A stretch of DNA of 64,000 nucleotides from Paramecium pentaurelia (lineage: Eukaryota > Ciliophora > Oligohymenophorea > Peniculida > Parameciidae). The notes under the pieces are model-generated. The model was not told the origin of the DNA, did no database searches, and saw only the letters and a list, made by a program, of their open reading frames with translations. Where the stretch lies: the NCBI GenBank assembly GCA_905183005.1, contig CAJJDO010000006.1, forward strand, positions 356,035 to 420,034. The letters are read 5' to 3'. The translations under genes were made by a program, and so were the position numbers. This document shows positions 12,270-23,728 of this stretch, piece by piece (positions within the stretch are counted from its first letter, which is position 1; each line of letters starts with the position of its first letter).

Positions 12270-12676
12270 GATTCTTATCTATGTATGATGGTGTTCATCT
12301 TTTACTTAAAGACAGAACTGAAGTTGGAAAGGAATTTGTTCCTTCTATCATTTATTCTAAGAAGGATCCCAATCATGTATATTCAGACTATTCTCCTGCT
12401 CATTATTATCATAATTGGAGATTCAACAATGTCTACAAAAATTAAGATATTCAAAATAAATGATATAATACCATACAATATTAAATAGAATCTAAATAAA
12501 TTATAGCATTAATTAATAATTCTTATATCAATTTATTAATTTCAACTTTAAAAACTTTTATAAGTGCTAACAACAATAAATAAATCTAAAATCTATATTT
12601 TAAAACTGACTCAGTAAGAAAATTAATATATCACTCATATAAATGTAAATAACAAAATTGAAAATTATATTAATTA
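12270..12676. other. Intergenic region
   Basis: About 400 bp between two plus-strand genes. Open frames here read as the tail of the hydrolase in wrong frames and have no coherent protein. Nothing else seen. Confidence 0.45.
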
Positions 12677-13561
12677 ATGGATTCAAGTAATTCTCAGGAT
12701 GATTCATATTAAAAAGTACAATAAAATTGTGAATTAAGGATTCACTGCTTGATTTGATTTTAAAACAAAAAAAACCTGAATGTTATGAAAATGAAAAATT
12801 ATCGATTGATTTCTCTAATTCAATCATGAGTTTAGGTATGTACAAGAAACCGAAACAAATTTATATCCAAAATACTCATCACACAAAAGAAATTCACATT
12901 TCAATGATTAAAGGTAAACCAACCAATTTATTTAAGAGATTAGAGATCAATCAGTCTTTTAAGTAAAATAGATATCTTAAAATAAGAGAAAAATAAAAAA
13001 ATAATATCATATAATAGATAAATATATGGTGAAGACTAATAAATTGAAGCAAGAGTACAAAGAGTAATAAATACAGTCAGAAGAAAAAGTTGTCTTTGTT
13101 CTAATTGTGGCCAATAAAGTGAGTTTGAGAAACGGTCAAATACATTTTAGATAAGACCCTAGCATCAAATTAATTCAGAATTGAGAATAATGAAATACAA
13201 TACAAGAAATTAAATCAGGTAGCAATCTTTAATTAGAATGCATAAAATACAATAATTATAAACCAAAAAATTTCATATTTCAAGTTTGTCAACTTAGATG
13301 GAGAATCAGATTCAATATAATTAAACACCTGTATTAGTAGAACCGCCTTTAGTTGAATTAAAGATAGATTTCAAAAAGAGAATGACTCCTAAACCAGTTG
13401 TATTAAAGTAATATCTTCCTACACAGAAAAATTATTTTGTAAATCAATATCATATAACAACGAGAGTTAAAATAAATAATACTCCTATTTAAAAAACTCT
13501 TCCATCCCTTTAATCCTTTACTTAAAGCAGGAAACATCTTTTTCAAAATAAATTCAATTGA
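12677..13561 (+). CDS. Hypothetical protein with an unusual intron structure
   Basis: Model of about 268 aa from ATG 12677 (MDSSNSQDDSYQK). A 23-nt intron with an AAG acceptor leads into DSLLDLILKQKKPECYENEKL. Joining this to the downstream exon (QIYGEDQQIEARVQRVINTVRRKSCLCSNCGQ and on) needs a 55-nt intron at 12963-13017, much longer than normal here. With both removed the exon length is a multiple of three. The second half is basic and Gln/Ser-rich, with a CLCSNCG motif that might bind metal, and ends LFQNKFN. I do not recognise a family. An indel, or two separate genes, would explain the data equally well. Confidence 0.5.
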
Positions 13562-13730
13562 CAATTTAATCTGAATAAGTTGTAATTTATAAAGAATTAA
13601 TATATAATATTTGATGATGACAATTAAAAAAAAGTCATATAAATAATAAATAATTTCTTAACATCTATAGAGTAGCGCACTTTTTTGATAAATGACATTT
13701 TTTTAATTTTTTACTATTATTATATTTTAA

Positions 13731-14930
13731 ATGAGTTAAAACACAAGAACTAGGTATATATATATATTTAATGTAAATATAGAGCCAATAGCTAATAGAG
13801 TTAGATATCTAAAAAAAGCATTCGAAAATATAGTTCTGATTACTATGAGTCAGATGCATCAGACTCAGAACCTATGATTAAGAAGAGAGTTGTAAAAATA
13901 TGGACACCTGAGGAAGATGAGATGCTGTAAGACTTTTATGAAAAATTTAATGGAAATTGGACACTAGTAGCCTAAGCAATACCTGGAAGAAATTAATCAT
14001 AATGTTCATAAAGATGGAAAAGAATAAATCCAAATAGAGTAAGTATATTAGGAATTATAATAAGATAAAAATGAGAAAGCAATGGACAGAAGAAGAAGAT
14101 AGATAGGTGTTACGTTTGATATAAAAGTTTGGAAAAAATTGGAAAAGAATTGAAAATGAAATGACTGGTAGAAGTGGGAAATAGATAAGAGAAAGATTTA
14201 TAAATAAATTAGATAAAACAATCAATCATGATCCATTTGATGAGAAGGAAGATGAAGAAATCTATAAATTATATATAAGTTTGGGTCCTAGATGGAGTGA
14301 AATATCAAAGAACTTAAAAGGAAGACCTGTAATCTTTTAATCAAATAATAAAGGAAAACTCAGTTAAGAATCGGTTTTACTCTCATATAAAGAAACTCTA
14401 TAATATTTAAACAAAGGAATCCGATTCAGATGGTAAGGAGATTACTCCTTAATAGTAATATACTAAGTCTGATTTCACAGGAAAAGATTATTTAAGAGAA
14501 TAAATATAAAATGAAGATAGAAAATTAGATACTATACAGAGTTAGTTTGAGTAAGAAAACTCAATAAACAATTTATAATAACTTAACCATTACATGTAAA
14601 CTTCATATAATGGACTTGGTAAAGGAGGTATATGAAAATATGATAAATTACATAGATTCTCTAAATTCTAATGGAGACTTTTTGTAATTTTCACATTAGA
14701 TGAGTCTAGAATAGAAATAACTTTATGGAATCGAGAATGTTCACTCAGGATCCAATATATTCCAAGAAGTTTAACTACCACTTTAAGATTTATTAGAAGA
14801 ACAAGGAGAATAATAAACAATACAGAAGAAATAATCAGGTACTTAATATCTGAGAACAGACAGTGATATAATTAATTAAGATCTATTATTACACTCTTAA
14901 TTTAGTAAAATGAGTATGGAATAAGAATGA
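13731..14930 (+). CDS. MYB-family DNA-binding protein with three repeats (R1R2R3 type)
   Basis: 363 aa with introns of 29, 26, 25 and 28 nt; the second (14039-14064) and third (14329-14353) end in AAG. After an acidic/Ser head there are three SANT/MYB repeats: WTPEEDEMLQDFYEKFNGNW..RW, QWTEEEDRQVLRLIQKFGKNW..RF, and DEKEDEEIYKLYISLGPRW..GRPENSVKNRFYSH, each with the spaced aromatic core and a KNRFY-like recognition helix. The third intron splits the last repeat exactly, which confirms the splice. The tail is Gln/Ser-rich. It should act in the nucleus as a transcription factor or chromatin-associated MYB protein. A second, more divergent MYB gene lies at 51265-52902. Confidence 0.9.
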
Positions 14931-14949
14931 AAAATAAATATATATTAAT

Positions 14950-16762
14950 TCAATTATCATCATCTACATCAAGATCGTCATCATCTTATTAAATTTCTGG
15001 TAATTTTCCACATTATTCTTTTAAAGGAGTACTAAAAATAAGTTCAAAATTGTTTTTGAATTCAGGTAATGGTTTTTTCTTGCTTGGAGGAGGATACATA
15101 GGATCGATAGCAATTCTAATAGTATTTTCAACTAAATGATTTATTAATCTAGTAAGTAGAGGACAACATGTTTCAAGACATGGATTTGTATTCACTTCTA
15201 TAAGCCATGGTTTAAAATCACTATCAATCATAAAATCTAATCCAAATAACTCAAAAGTATAGAAATGGCGATTTGGATCTAAATGTTAATAAGATGCTTT
15301 GACAATATCAGTACATAAACTCTTTAATTGTTCTATCGTATTATTAAAATTTAAATTATAGATTTCCTATACATACTTAGTAAAATCATTAAAAGAAACC
15401 TTATTTTTAATAATTAATGATTACTTTATTTCCTGTTTCATATTTCCCATAATTTTTACTGTATTTTTGAACAGCATCATTAGTCAAATGGGTATATTTA
15501 CAATCTGTATCATCTAAATTGAACTCTTTACAACTAGTTCTTATATATCCTTCCTAATACCAATAAGCTTTGAATTGGTGATTTATACATGTTATTAACA
15601 TAAAACATCTTATATCGAATTTCCTTTTGTTGTATAATAATGGTTTATTTATATATTATTGAACAATAAAAGTCTTCTTTACACCATTTGAATGTATTTC
15701 CCTATAAGAAACTAACCTTTTGACTTATGAAATAGAATTGGCTACTTCTATTCCATTTCCTCTATTAGATTATTCTCCTGGTTTTATTATCCACACATTT
15801 ATATTATTCCTTCTTGCATATTCTTCAAATTACTAATAGACAGGATCCTTTATACCATCTTAAATATGAAATGTTAATGGTATAAATTTAAATGGATCTT
15901 ATCCTATTGACTCATAATATGATTTCATATTATAATACAATGCTTTCTTATTTGAGATTTAGAAATTGCCTTCTAAATGATTATGTACTCTTAAGATATT
16001 ACTCGAAACGAAATTACTATACTTTTCTTCTTCTAATTTTAGCTTAAATTTATCATAAACTTATTTTTTTTATGCTTTAGTAAATGTAGATTAATTCCCA
16101 GTAATAGTTATTAGATCCTTATAAAATCCTTGTTTTCTAAGTTATGTCCAATAAAGATTCATATCATTTTAAGGACTATCAATTAATATCCACCAAGATC
16201 TAGACTTTATTAATTGTCTAACAAGTTAACCATTATTTCCTTTTGTTATGAATGCTTTATATACTATTTTCTCTTAAGGAATTATCATTAATAAATTTGA
16301 GTAACTTACGATTGTAGCAAAATCATTAGGATTTTCAAACATATTTTATTCTTCTTATTTATTTGGAAGAGCCTTTTTGATTGCGAATTTATTTCGTTTT
16401 GTATCTATTCTTCTTCGTTCAAGGGAATGAGGCTCAGCAGTTTCAGTAAAGCTTTTTCTGCCATAAACCCTTGTTTCACTATATTTTCTAATAGATATTT
16501 CTTTCTTTGAAGTTGTAATTAATTCAGCTTTAGGAGGGTAAACCAAAATAGAAGGCAGATTTTTCTAAGTATTATTTTAAGGAATCTAATTATGTTTCGA
16601 AAAAGATTCTTATTGCTTTATTAAATCTACTATTTATTGAAATCCTTTTAATTTGATAATATTCAACTTTGGTTAAAAGAGTCTTGGCTAATTAAAATTT
16701 ACTTCCTGAAATCTTGTACTTCCCTTAATAACCAATTTTTCTAATTCATTATTGTTATACAT
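14950..16762 (-). CDS. Tubulin-tyrosine-ligase-like enzyme (TTLL; glutamylase or glycylase)
   Basis: About 595 aa, one 25-nt intron (15400-15424). After a ~130-aa basic N-terminal region comes a TTL domain: SRSWWILID, NNINVWIIKPGEQSNRGNGI (the ATP-grasp K-P segment with SRG-like loop), VQQYINKPLLYNKRKFDIRCFML, YTHLTNDAVQK, FELFGLDFMID, WLIEVNTNPCLE. These are the nucleotide- and metal-binding signatures of TTLLs, which ligate Glu or Gly to tubulin tails on cilia and basal bodies. The C-terminus is an acidic run (QDDDDLDVDDDN). An in-frame ATG 15 bases upstream (16777) is an alternative start. Which amino acid it adds cannot be told from sequence. Confidence 0.93.
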
Positions 16763-17575
16763 TTTATTAATAATCATTATAAATACAAATTAATAATGAA
16801 GTCTCAATTTTTTCTATTTTTAGGTGATTTAATATATTCATTAAAGCTCATGTAAAGATCAACTTTGTAATTATCTTATATATTCTGTATTGAATGACTA
16901 AAATTTATAGGAAATGCCTTTAAAATATTAAAATTTATGAAAGACAATTTAAGAATTACAGATAAAGCCTCAAGATTTGAACCCTCAACTTATATATTAT
17001 TTATAAATAATTTAATGTTTTATAAATTTAGATCTTAAATAGATGATCAAAATATACATTGATAATATATTAAAAGTGTTTGAATTTGTTATATTAAAGA
17101 ATCCCACATATTAATTATAAAAAGATTAAAGATTTTACAAAGTTTTATTCTTTCAAATTCTATTTTTTAATAATTATTCTTAGTTATCTTTAGTACTTAT
17201 TGGATGATAATACAATTATTAAACAAATTATTAATTTTCTACAATAATTTTATTGAAAAATGAAACTTATCAACTATTTATTAAGTTTTATGAAAATTAA
17301 TACATATCTAACGATATTGATAGGGTAAAATATTAATAAATATATTGTGATTAATAAAATATACCATTTGTTATTATTATAAATATATTAATTTAATAAT
17401 AATAAATTATTAACAATATATTACTTCTATAATTAATTAGTCATTAATAAAAATTTAGTTTTTTATTAGTTTTAGAAACGATTAAAGGGTGTATTTATAT
17501 TCTAATCTTAAAGTTTAAGTTTAAGAAGGACATTGCGTAGTATTTTTTATATTTTATTTATTCATTAAATTTTTA
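16763..17575. other. Divergent intergenic region
   Basis: About 810 bp between the TTLL gene (minus) and the La-related gene (plus), long enough to hold both promoters. Very AT-rich, no coherent ORF. A short GGTTCAAATC-like string on the minus strand near 16980 is not part of a foldable tRNA. Confidence 0.5.
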
Positions 17576-18859
17576 ATGACTGATTTAATAAAACAATTAG
17601 ATGGCATGTTCACAAGAGAACACCTAGAGAAAAATAAGTACCTTCTAAAAAACTTGGACCCTAATTTGAATCTACCAATAGTGGCACTTCAAAAAGAATA
17701 CTCACTAGCAAAGCATTCTATTGAAGAAATTTTGGGTGTAAGATTATATATATATATATATAAATGATAGGCTCTGAAGCAATGCAAAAATTGCAAATTG
17801 CATGAAGGATATGTGACTCTCTTGATACCTCCACATACAAAGAATATTATAATAAATGAAATCAGTTAAACAAATGCAGATTTCAAAGCATACCTTATAG
17901 AAAAATACTTGAAGAATATTGAGTGTGAAATAGCATTTGAAGGCGGATGTTGTAGAGTGACATTTAAGGATGATGAAGTTGGTTTGAAGTTTTTAGATTA
18001 AGCAGTGAATGATCCAAAAGATCCATTAAAGGCATATGTCGAACCAGAAAATGTATATTAATCACTTACAAAGACTCTGGGATTCAACAATTAAGCACAA
18101 TACTTATATCAATACAGTAAAAGTGTGTTAGTAATGTAGATAATTAAATGTTCTAAAATTTATATATAAGAAAGGCTTCAGATGATGTTGCAGGATAGAA
18201 TTAATCTGAAAAGATTAATAAACCATATTATCCTCCAGTATAATAGCAACAATCAAATCCTAGAAAATAATCAGGATAAGAACGCAAGGGAAGCGAATAA
18301 GTCGAACATTAAGATAAAAAAACAAAGACTCCAACAACAGGACCTAAAGAAATTTATGTTGAAAAATAATCATTAGAAAAGTAAGAATAAAATGTTAAAA
18401 ATATTGAGAAACCTCCTAAGGTTTAATAGAGTCCAGTATTTTAATTTAATTTTATTATTAGTATGTTGAAAAAAAATCAACTTCTAGAAAAACTTCAGAA
18501 TAAATTTAACCTGCTAAACATAAGTAAATATAAAAAAATATTGGATAGAGGAAGTAAAGATATTTAAGGATCACCAATAAGAAAAGCTTCGATTCAATAT
18601 AAAAAAGATAATTTAATTGAGATATTTAAATAAATTTAAGGAACCTTGAAAGCTAATCCAAAACTTTAAAAATTAAGTGAATAAGATAGAGCATTGTTAT
18701 TAAGACAAAATGGTGAATTAACTTTGGAAGCCATTCATCCAACACCATGTATTAGAAAGGAATCAGTAAGAAATTTAATTAAATAAATAGTATGCTTCAC
18801 CTTAATAACATATAAAATAATCCCCTGCATAGATTCCCTAAAGAAAACCACAATAATGA
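17576..18859 (+). CDS. La-related RNA-binding protein (La-motif protein)
   Basis: 383 aa, five introns (33, 23, 26, 25 and 25 nt). The N-terminus resembles a La motif: LIKQLDGMFTREHLEKNKYL followed by LKNLDPNLNLPIVALQ, where the family has a Y/F-F-S-x-x-N-L block and a later L-P-I segment. The canonical first aromatic block is altered, so it is a divergent member. A globular part follows (IECEIAFEGGCCRVTF looks like an RRM strand). The rest is a long Lys/Gln/Ser/Pro tail with phospho-site-like RKAS and RKTS motifs. The family binds RNA 3' ends or poly(A). The stop lies 30 bp before the next gene's ATG. Confidence 0.65.
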
Positions 18860-18889
18860 TTATTAATAATAAATATAAAAACGGATTAA

Positions 18890-19994
18890 ATGTCACACAA
18901 ATCTCTATTAGTGTTGTTATTAATAACAATAGCAATTGCTACAGAGAGTCCCGCTCTTTAGTAATTAAGACATAAATTAGAATCAAATGAATATAATTCA
19001 CAATTAGTGGATATGTTAGAATTAAGTGTTGCAGGTGGATAAATAGATCGTGTATTTGAGTTGTTATAAAAAATGATTGATGATTTAACTGGATAAATTA
19101 ATTCTGCAAATTTAGAACATGCTTCAAGGATGGCTGCATTTTAATTAAGCATAGAATAATTAGAAGCAAATTTAGCATAATTATAAAATGAAGTTTAAAC
19201 AACCAATAGAAAAATAGGAGAAATTACATAATCAATTTCAACACTTACATCTACTAGTGTTTCCATTAAAAAACAATTAGAAACTATAAATTAAAAGGAA
19301 GAATAAATTCGAAATAATAGAGCTAAGGAAATTTAATCTGTAGAAACTAAATAGACTGCTGGTTAAAAGACTTTGGAAACCTTAGAAGAAATTCATGATA
19401 GATTAGTAAAAGCTGTTCTTTCAAATTAAGGTTCATTCCTTGAAGAAACAGAAAAATAAGAAATAATAAAATAAGTGAAATAAGAATTAGGATTAACACA
19501 TCCTCTTGCTTTATTATTAGATTTATCTGCAAAGTAAATTTATTTGGATAATTAAGATTTGATGAATTAACAGCTAAAAAAGCAATTGAATTAATTGAAT
19601 AAATAATTGCATCTATTAAAGAGGGTTAGCAATTTAGAGAACAAAATTAAACAGCAGCAGAACAAAATTTTAATTCTTTAATTAATGAAGTTTCAATTTT
19701 AAGAGAAAAATTAGGATAAGATAATCAGAAGACAAGTAGTACTTTAAAGAATAAATAAAACGATTTGGTATGCATAAATGACATATTGACATATAGAAAA
19801 TTGCATAGAGAAGAAATAAATAGTTGTCTTTGAATTAAGAGAATACTTAATAATTAATAGAAACCACAAGAGTTCAAAAAGATTTATATGATTCAAATTT
19901 TAGATCCAATGCTAGTAAGAGAGAAGGATAATTGAATTCGTTAAAGACTGCCTTTTAAATTTTGAGAGACAACGAATAAGCATTGAAAAAATGA
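18890..19994 (+). CDS. Trichocyst matrix protein (TMP family)
   Basis: 350 aa, two introns (23 nt at 19534-19556 with AAG acceptor, and 29 nt). A signal peptide (MSHKSLLVLLLITIAIATES) is followed by long amphipathic helices rich in Gln, Leu and Glu, with segments typical of trichocyst matrix proteins: QLVDMLELSVAGGQIDRVF, VLSNQGSFLEETEKQ, HPLALLLDLSAKFDELTAKK and DLYDSNFRSNASKREGQL. TMP precursors enter the secretory pathway, are cleaved, and pack as coiled coils into the crystalline core of the discharged trichocyst. Cleavage sites cannot be placed from sequence alone. The gene belongs to a large Paramecium multigene family, so no gene symbol is given. Confidence 0.88.
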
Positions 19995-20063
19995 TTAGAT
20001 TTATTCACAACAAAAAAACACGATAATTTTGAATCATTGATATATATCCAAATTCTTTTAAAA

Positions 20064-20618
20064 TCAATCACTTGAAGATGAGGATTATTTTCTTTTTTTA
20101 GTTTTTTATTTCTTCTTCTTGTCTCTTGATGATGAAGAAGATGATGAACTTGAAGAGCTGGAGGGACTTCTCTTTTTATATTTCTTACTCTTTCTTTTAT
20201 GGCGTCTAAATAAGATTATACTATTACCTTGAACTTGAACTTGAAGATCTTCTTTTTTATCTACAATTACGAGCACTAATTTAAATAATTATATTATTTA
20301 CAAATGTCCTATTCTCCCACATTAATAACATTCACCATCTTTTTTTTTGGCCCTAGCTATCTCAACAACAAAAGTGTTTCCATCTAAGTCTTTTTAATTC
20401 ATTTCATTCACTGCTTCTGTAGCTTCTTCTGCTTTTGAATAAGCCTAAAATAATAAATGCTAAAATACAATGAAACAAAAACGACCCTTCCAAGAAAATT
20501 CACTAATTTCTCCGTATTTGGAAAAAAGACCCTTGATATCATCCTCATTTTTATCCTTTGTTGAATATCCTGTAACAAATATCCGATTTTCTGTCTTACT
20601 CTGATCACTCATTGACAT
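20064..20618 (-). CDS. SR-type splicing factor with RRM and CCHC zinc knuckle
   Basis: 160 aa, three introns (24, 26 and 22 nt). The RRM shows RNP2 (RIFVTGYS) and RNP1 (KGRFCFIAY), with the first intron inside the RNP1 strand. It is followed by a zinc knuckle CYQCGRIGHFARNC, split by the second intron, and an Arg/Ser/Lys tail including a run of 11 Ser. The order RRM - CCHC - RS matches SRSF7/9G8 and plant RSZ proteins, which guide splice-site choice and mRNA export. With so many tiny introns in this genome a role in intron definition is plausible. Its gene is itself split by three introns. Confidence 0.88.
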
Positions 20619-20668
20619 CCTTAAATTAATTAATTTATTTATTAATAATTAAATTTTATTTTTATATA

Positions 20669-20904
20669 ATGGGTTAATGTTAAGTACCTCAAATGCAATA
20701 AATTGAAGATGATTTTGCTGCTATTTAAAGAAATGCTGTCACTCTAAAAGCTGTACCAGAAAAACTCAATTAATTGGAGGCTTAAATAAATAGCATCAAG
20801 AGTACTGCTGAACAAGTATTAATACCTTAATAAACCTATAGCTAACTACTTCTGTCAATAATATTACATAAACTCTAGAGAACATTAGAAAGAGTCTTCC
20901 ATGA
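20669..20904 (+). CDS. 69-residue Met-Gly coiled-coil protein
   Basis: One 26-nt intron, then 69 aa ending at TGA. The N-terminus MGQCQVPQMQ is of the myristoyl + palmitoyl type (Gly2, Cys4). The remainder is one amphipathic helix (IEDDFAAIQRNAVTLKAV, then LNQLEAQINSIKSTAEQL) of coiled-coil character. It starts 50 bp from the divergent SR-factor gene. No family recognised; a small membrane-associated adaptor is a guess. Confidence 0.65.
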
Positions 20905-21167
20905 TACAATTCACAAAATTGATTTATAATTACAGTTATTATGTTATACAATTAAATTCTAATGAGTCTTACTTTAAAAAATATGGTCCTTCATTTTTTA
21001 CAAGCAATCCTATTTATATAATGATTATTATTCTAAATACTTCTAGAAATAAACAAAAGAACTTGAATAATTGATACTATCATTTCTTCTAAAAAGTCTT
21101 TATTTATTTTAAACTATAGGTGATTTTTGCAATCTACTAATTTCATCAAATTATGAGATAGAATTCA

Positions 21168-22002
21168 TCATTACTCTTTAATCTCCCTACTATACTTTTT
21201 CCAATTAATTTGAACAATTAAGACATTAAAATTTTCCTTGCATTTCTAATTATTCTGAAAACAATCACAATAAAGTTTTTAAAATTATGATTTTTTACAT
21301 TCGCAACTAATTCTAATAGACTAATAAATATTATAAGTTAAAATACTTCAATTGATAAATTTTACATTTTCAATTTATTAATGGCTTCGTCTCTCTCTTC
21401 TAAATACTCTTCAGTATTATGATATCCCTGCCATTGAATTTAAGTAGTTCACAATATTATTTTAAACACATTGATTTATTACATTTAAACTTTAATGATT
21501 TTTAGGAATGTTTTATGATTATTATTAGTCACTCACCAATTAAATATAAGTATTGGCATCCATAATATCATAGACTTTACCATTAACACCTTATTAAATA
21601 CTAATTAATAAATTCAAAAAAATTGGTTTATTCCTAGTTTTTTGAGCCTTAAAACCTGAGATTTTATTAATCGAATTACCACTTTTTTCATTATGAGAAG
21701 TTTTATTTATTTATTTATAGTTTTTTAACACCTTGGTTTAGATGAAAATTCAGACTTGTTATCTTGTTATTAGATTCCTCATTACAATATTTACTTTTGT
21801 AATGATTGGTTCATCAATTAGCTCTTCTTAATTAATTTTGCTTCTAAATAAATAAATAATTTAAATTATAGATAAAGTAGCTTATTATTACCATTAAACT
21901 ATCTTATAATTCATACATGTAGGCATTTGTAAAAGTAAACTCTATATTTTTGAAGCTCTAATATTCATTATGTGAATTATTAATATAATCTATGGCATTC
22001 AT
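21168..22002 (-). CDS. CXC-domain-like protein with a degenerate cysteine pattern
   Basis: 246 aa after removing introns of 19, 24, 25 and 26 nt; exon length is a multiple of three, though the 19- and 24-nt introns are less certain than the last two. The C-terminal part ISCECKKSQFQKLYCDCFQNN..C is a CXC (tesmin/TSO1) repeat in which one invariant Cys is Phe, and the second half of the Cys array is missing. A preceding YLEERDEAINKLKMQNL helix may be a coiled coil. Its divergent neighbour at 22114 carries a complete CXC domain, so this looks like a decayed or specialised paralogue that may no longer bind zinc or DNA in the usual way. Confidence 0.6.
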
Positions 22003-22113
22003 TTTAATAATTTTCTTATTTAGAAGGAGTGTTGATTTAGATGAGATTAGAGTTGTTATAATTTGATTCTATATTTTGTATAATATTTTTAATATTCATT
22101 ATAATATATTATA
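22003..22113. promoter_or_regulatory. Bidirectional promoter region between two CXC genes
   Basis: Only 111 bp separate the two start codons of the divergent CXC-type genes, so both promoters must lie here or inside the genes. No specific element is identifiable. Confidence 0.4.
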
Positions 22114-23135
22114 ATGACTTAAGAAAGAGGAAGTGATAAGAAATAAAATAATATTTGCTTCATTAGAGGAGGTAATGAGATAGATGATAATTTAAATGAA
22201 TGGAATTTAGCTGAAAGTGGTTTTGGGAGATAATCATTTTAAAGGAATTCATAAGCCCCTAGGATGTAATACTTAATGGATAGAGAAAGTTAATAAAAAC
22301 AATAGGATGAAGAGTTTGTTGAAAAAAAGTATTTATTAAATTGTTAATTATTTACAGATCAATGATGAGTATGGAAGATCAAATGTTATAAAAGTAATCC
22401 ATATAATCATTTTAATCAAGAGGATCTAATTTTAATTTATTTAATCGATTTTCTGGTTATAATATCAATGATTAATAACCTAAAAATAGTCTAACATTTA
22501 GTTAAACATTTGAATAATAATAAAAGTTCAGTTTGGAAAAAAGTGAGAAAAGCGAAAAGAGTGAAAAGAGTGAAAAGCAAAGTCTTGAACAAAGAAATTC
22601 TTCATTTAGACCATCTAATATATCAAATAGAAAATCAAAAGAAAATGAATTAGAAATTGTATTTGAATGGTAAGATGAATCTAATAATCAAAATGCAATA
22701 GAAGATTTAATTAATAAACTAACTTTAGAAAAATAATGTGAAATCATTCCTGATAGATTATCTTTAATACCATTATCTAAATAAGGATGTATATGTAAAA
22801 AGACATAATGTCTTAAATTTTATTGTTAATGTTTTTAATAAGGAAAGTTTTGTGGAGAAACATGTGAATGTTTGGAATGCTGTAATAATGAATAAAATAA
22901 AGAATTAATTGAATAAACAAGAAGTCAAATAAATAGAAATCTAAATGATGAAATTAAATGTTTTTGTAAAAAAAGTAAATGTTTAAAAAAATATTGTGAA
23001 TGTTATAATGCAGGTAAAAAATGTGGTGTAGATTGCAAATGTGAAGGTTGTATGAATTATGAAATAAATCTACATGAAGCTTAAAGATTAAGTGAATTTT
23101 AAATATAATAATAAAAGAGAGTGTAATTATCATGA
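22114..23135 (+). CDS. CXC-domain (tesmin/TSO1/LIN54-like) DNA-binding protein
   Basis: 330 aa, one 29-nt intron. After a Ser/Gln-rich N-terminal half (with EKSEKSEKSEKSEK repeats) come two Cys-rich CXC repeats: CICKKTQCLKFYCQCFQQGKFC..CECLECCNN, and CFCKKSKCLKKYCECYNAGKKC..CKCEGCMN, joined by a ~25-residue linker. This is the classic two-part CRC domain that binds CHR-type promoter elements in LIN54/tesmin proteins, with the Tyr that contacts the minor groove in each repeat. Likely a nuclear regulator of cell-cycle or developmental genes. The stop codon overlaps the convergent gene's stop by sharing TCATGA at 23130-23135. Confidence 0.9.
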
Positions 23136-23570
23136 GTAGAATTTTGAATTTTTCACTTTATACATAATAATGCTTGATAATTTAACTAACTCTTCCACAT
23201 ATTAGGTTGATAACTAATTTATTTATCCTTCACTACAATCAATTAAAATATCTGACATCTGTTAAATCTATTACATAGGTAATACTTCTGGCAATTATTT
23301 ATGCACCATACTAAACCTTTATTATTGTTACTGTTGCTTTTGCATTTTATCTTAATTCTCTTTTGCAGCACTAAATAAAGTTGAACTTCTATGATGTTAC
23401 AATGTTTTTTTCCTTTATACATTTTACACTTATTATTATTATTATGTCTAAAGTGTTGATTAATTAAATTTAGTTTTTAGTACAGTGTTTCTTTGTTAAG
23501 AATGAGGACGATGTTCAATTTGAGTCTTCAAAGTAGTCTTGAATTTCTAAAACTAATCAAAAATGTCCAT
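23130..23570 (-). CDS. Small Gln-rich hypothetical protein
   Basis: Intronless, 146 aa, from ATG 23570 (MDIFDQFQKFKTTLKTQIEH). Rich in Gln, Lys and Ser with several Gln runs; the C-terminal third (QQMSDILIDCSEGQINQL then YVEELVKLSSIIMYK) looks helical and folded. No family recognised. Its TGA is the reverse complement of the TCA just before the CXC gene's TGA, so the two coding sequences overlap tail to tail by six bases. Confidence 0.65.
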
Positions 23571-23728
23571 CTTATTTGAATTTTAAATTATAAAAATGTT
23601 AAAAATTATCCAGATTTTCAATATTTATAAATCGGTTTCTATATTATTAACACATAAGAAAATTAATTATATTTAATAATTAACAATCTATATATATTTT
23701 ATATATGCTTATGTGATTGTTTGCAAAA

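Noticed and set aside
16960..17005. tRNA-like T-loop string (GGTTCAAATC on the minus strand)
   Set aside because: The flanking bases do not form a T stem, and no acceptor, D or anticodon arms can be drawn.
18735..18935. Hydrophobic minus-strand ORF that looks like a small membrane protein
   Set aside because: It is antisense to the end of the La-related gene and the start of the trichocyst gene, whose splice-supported frames are convincing.
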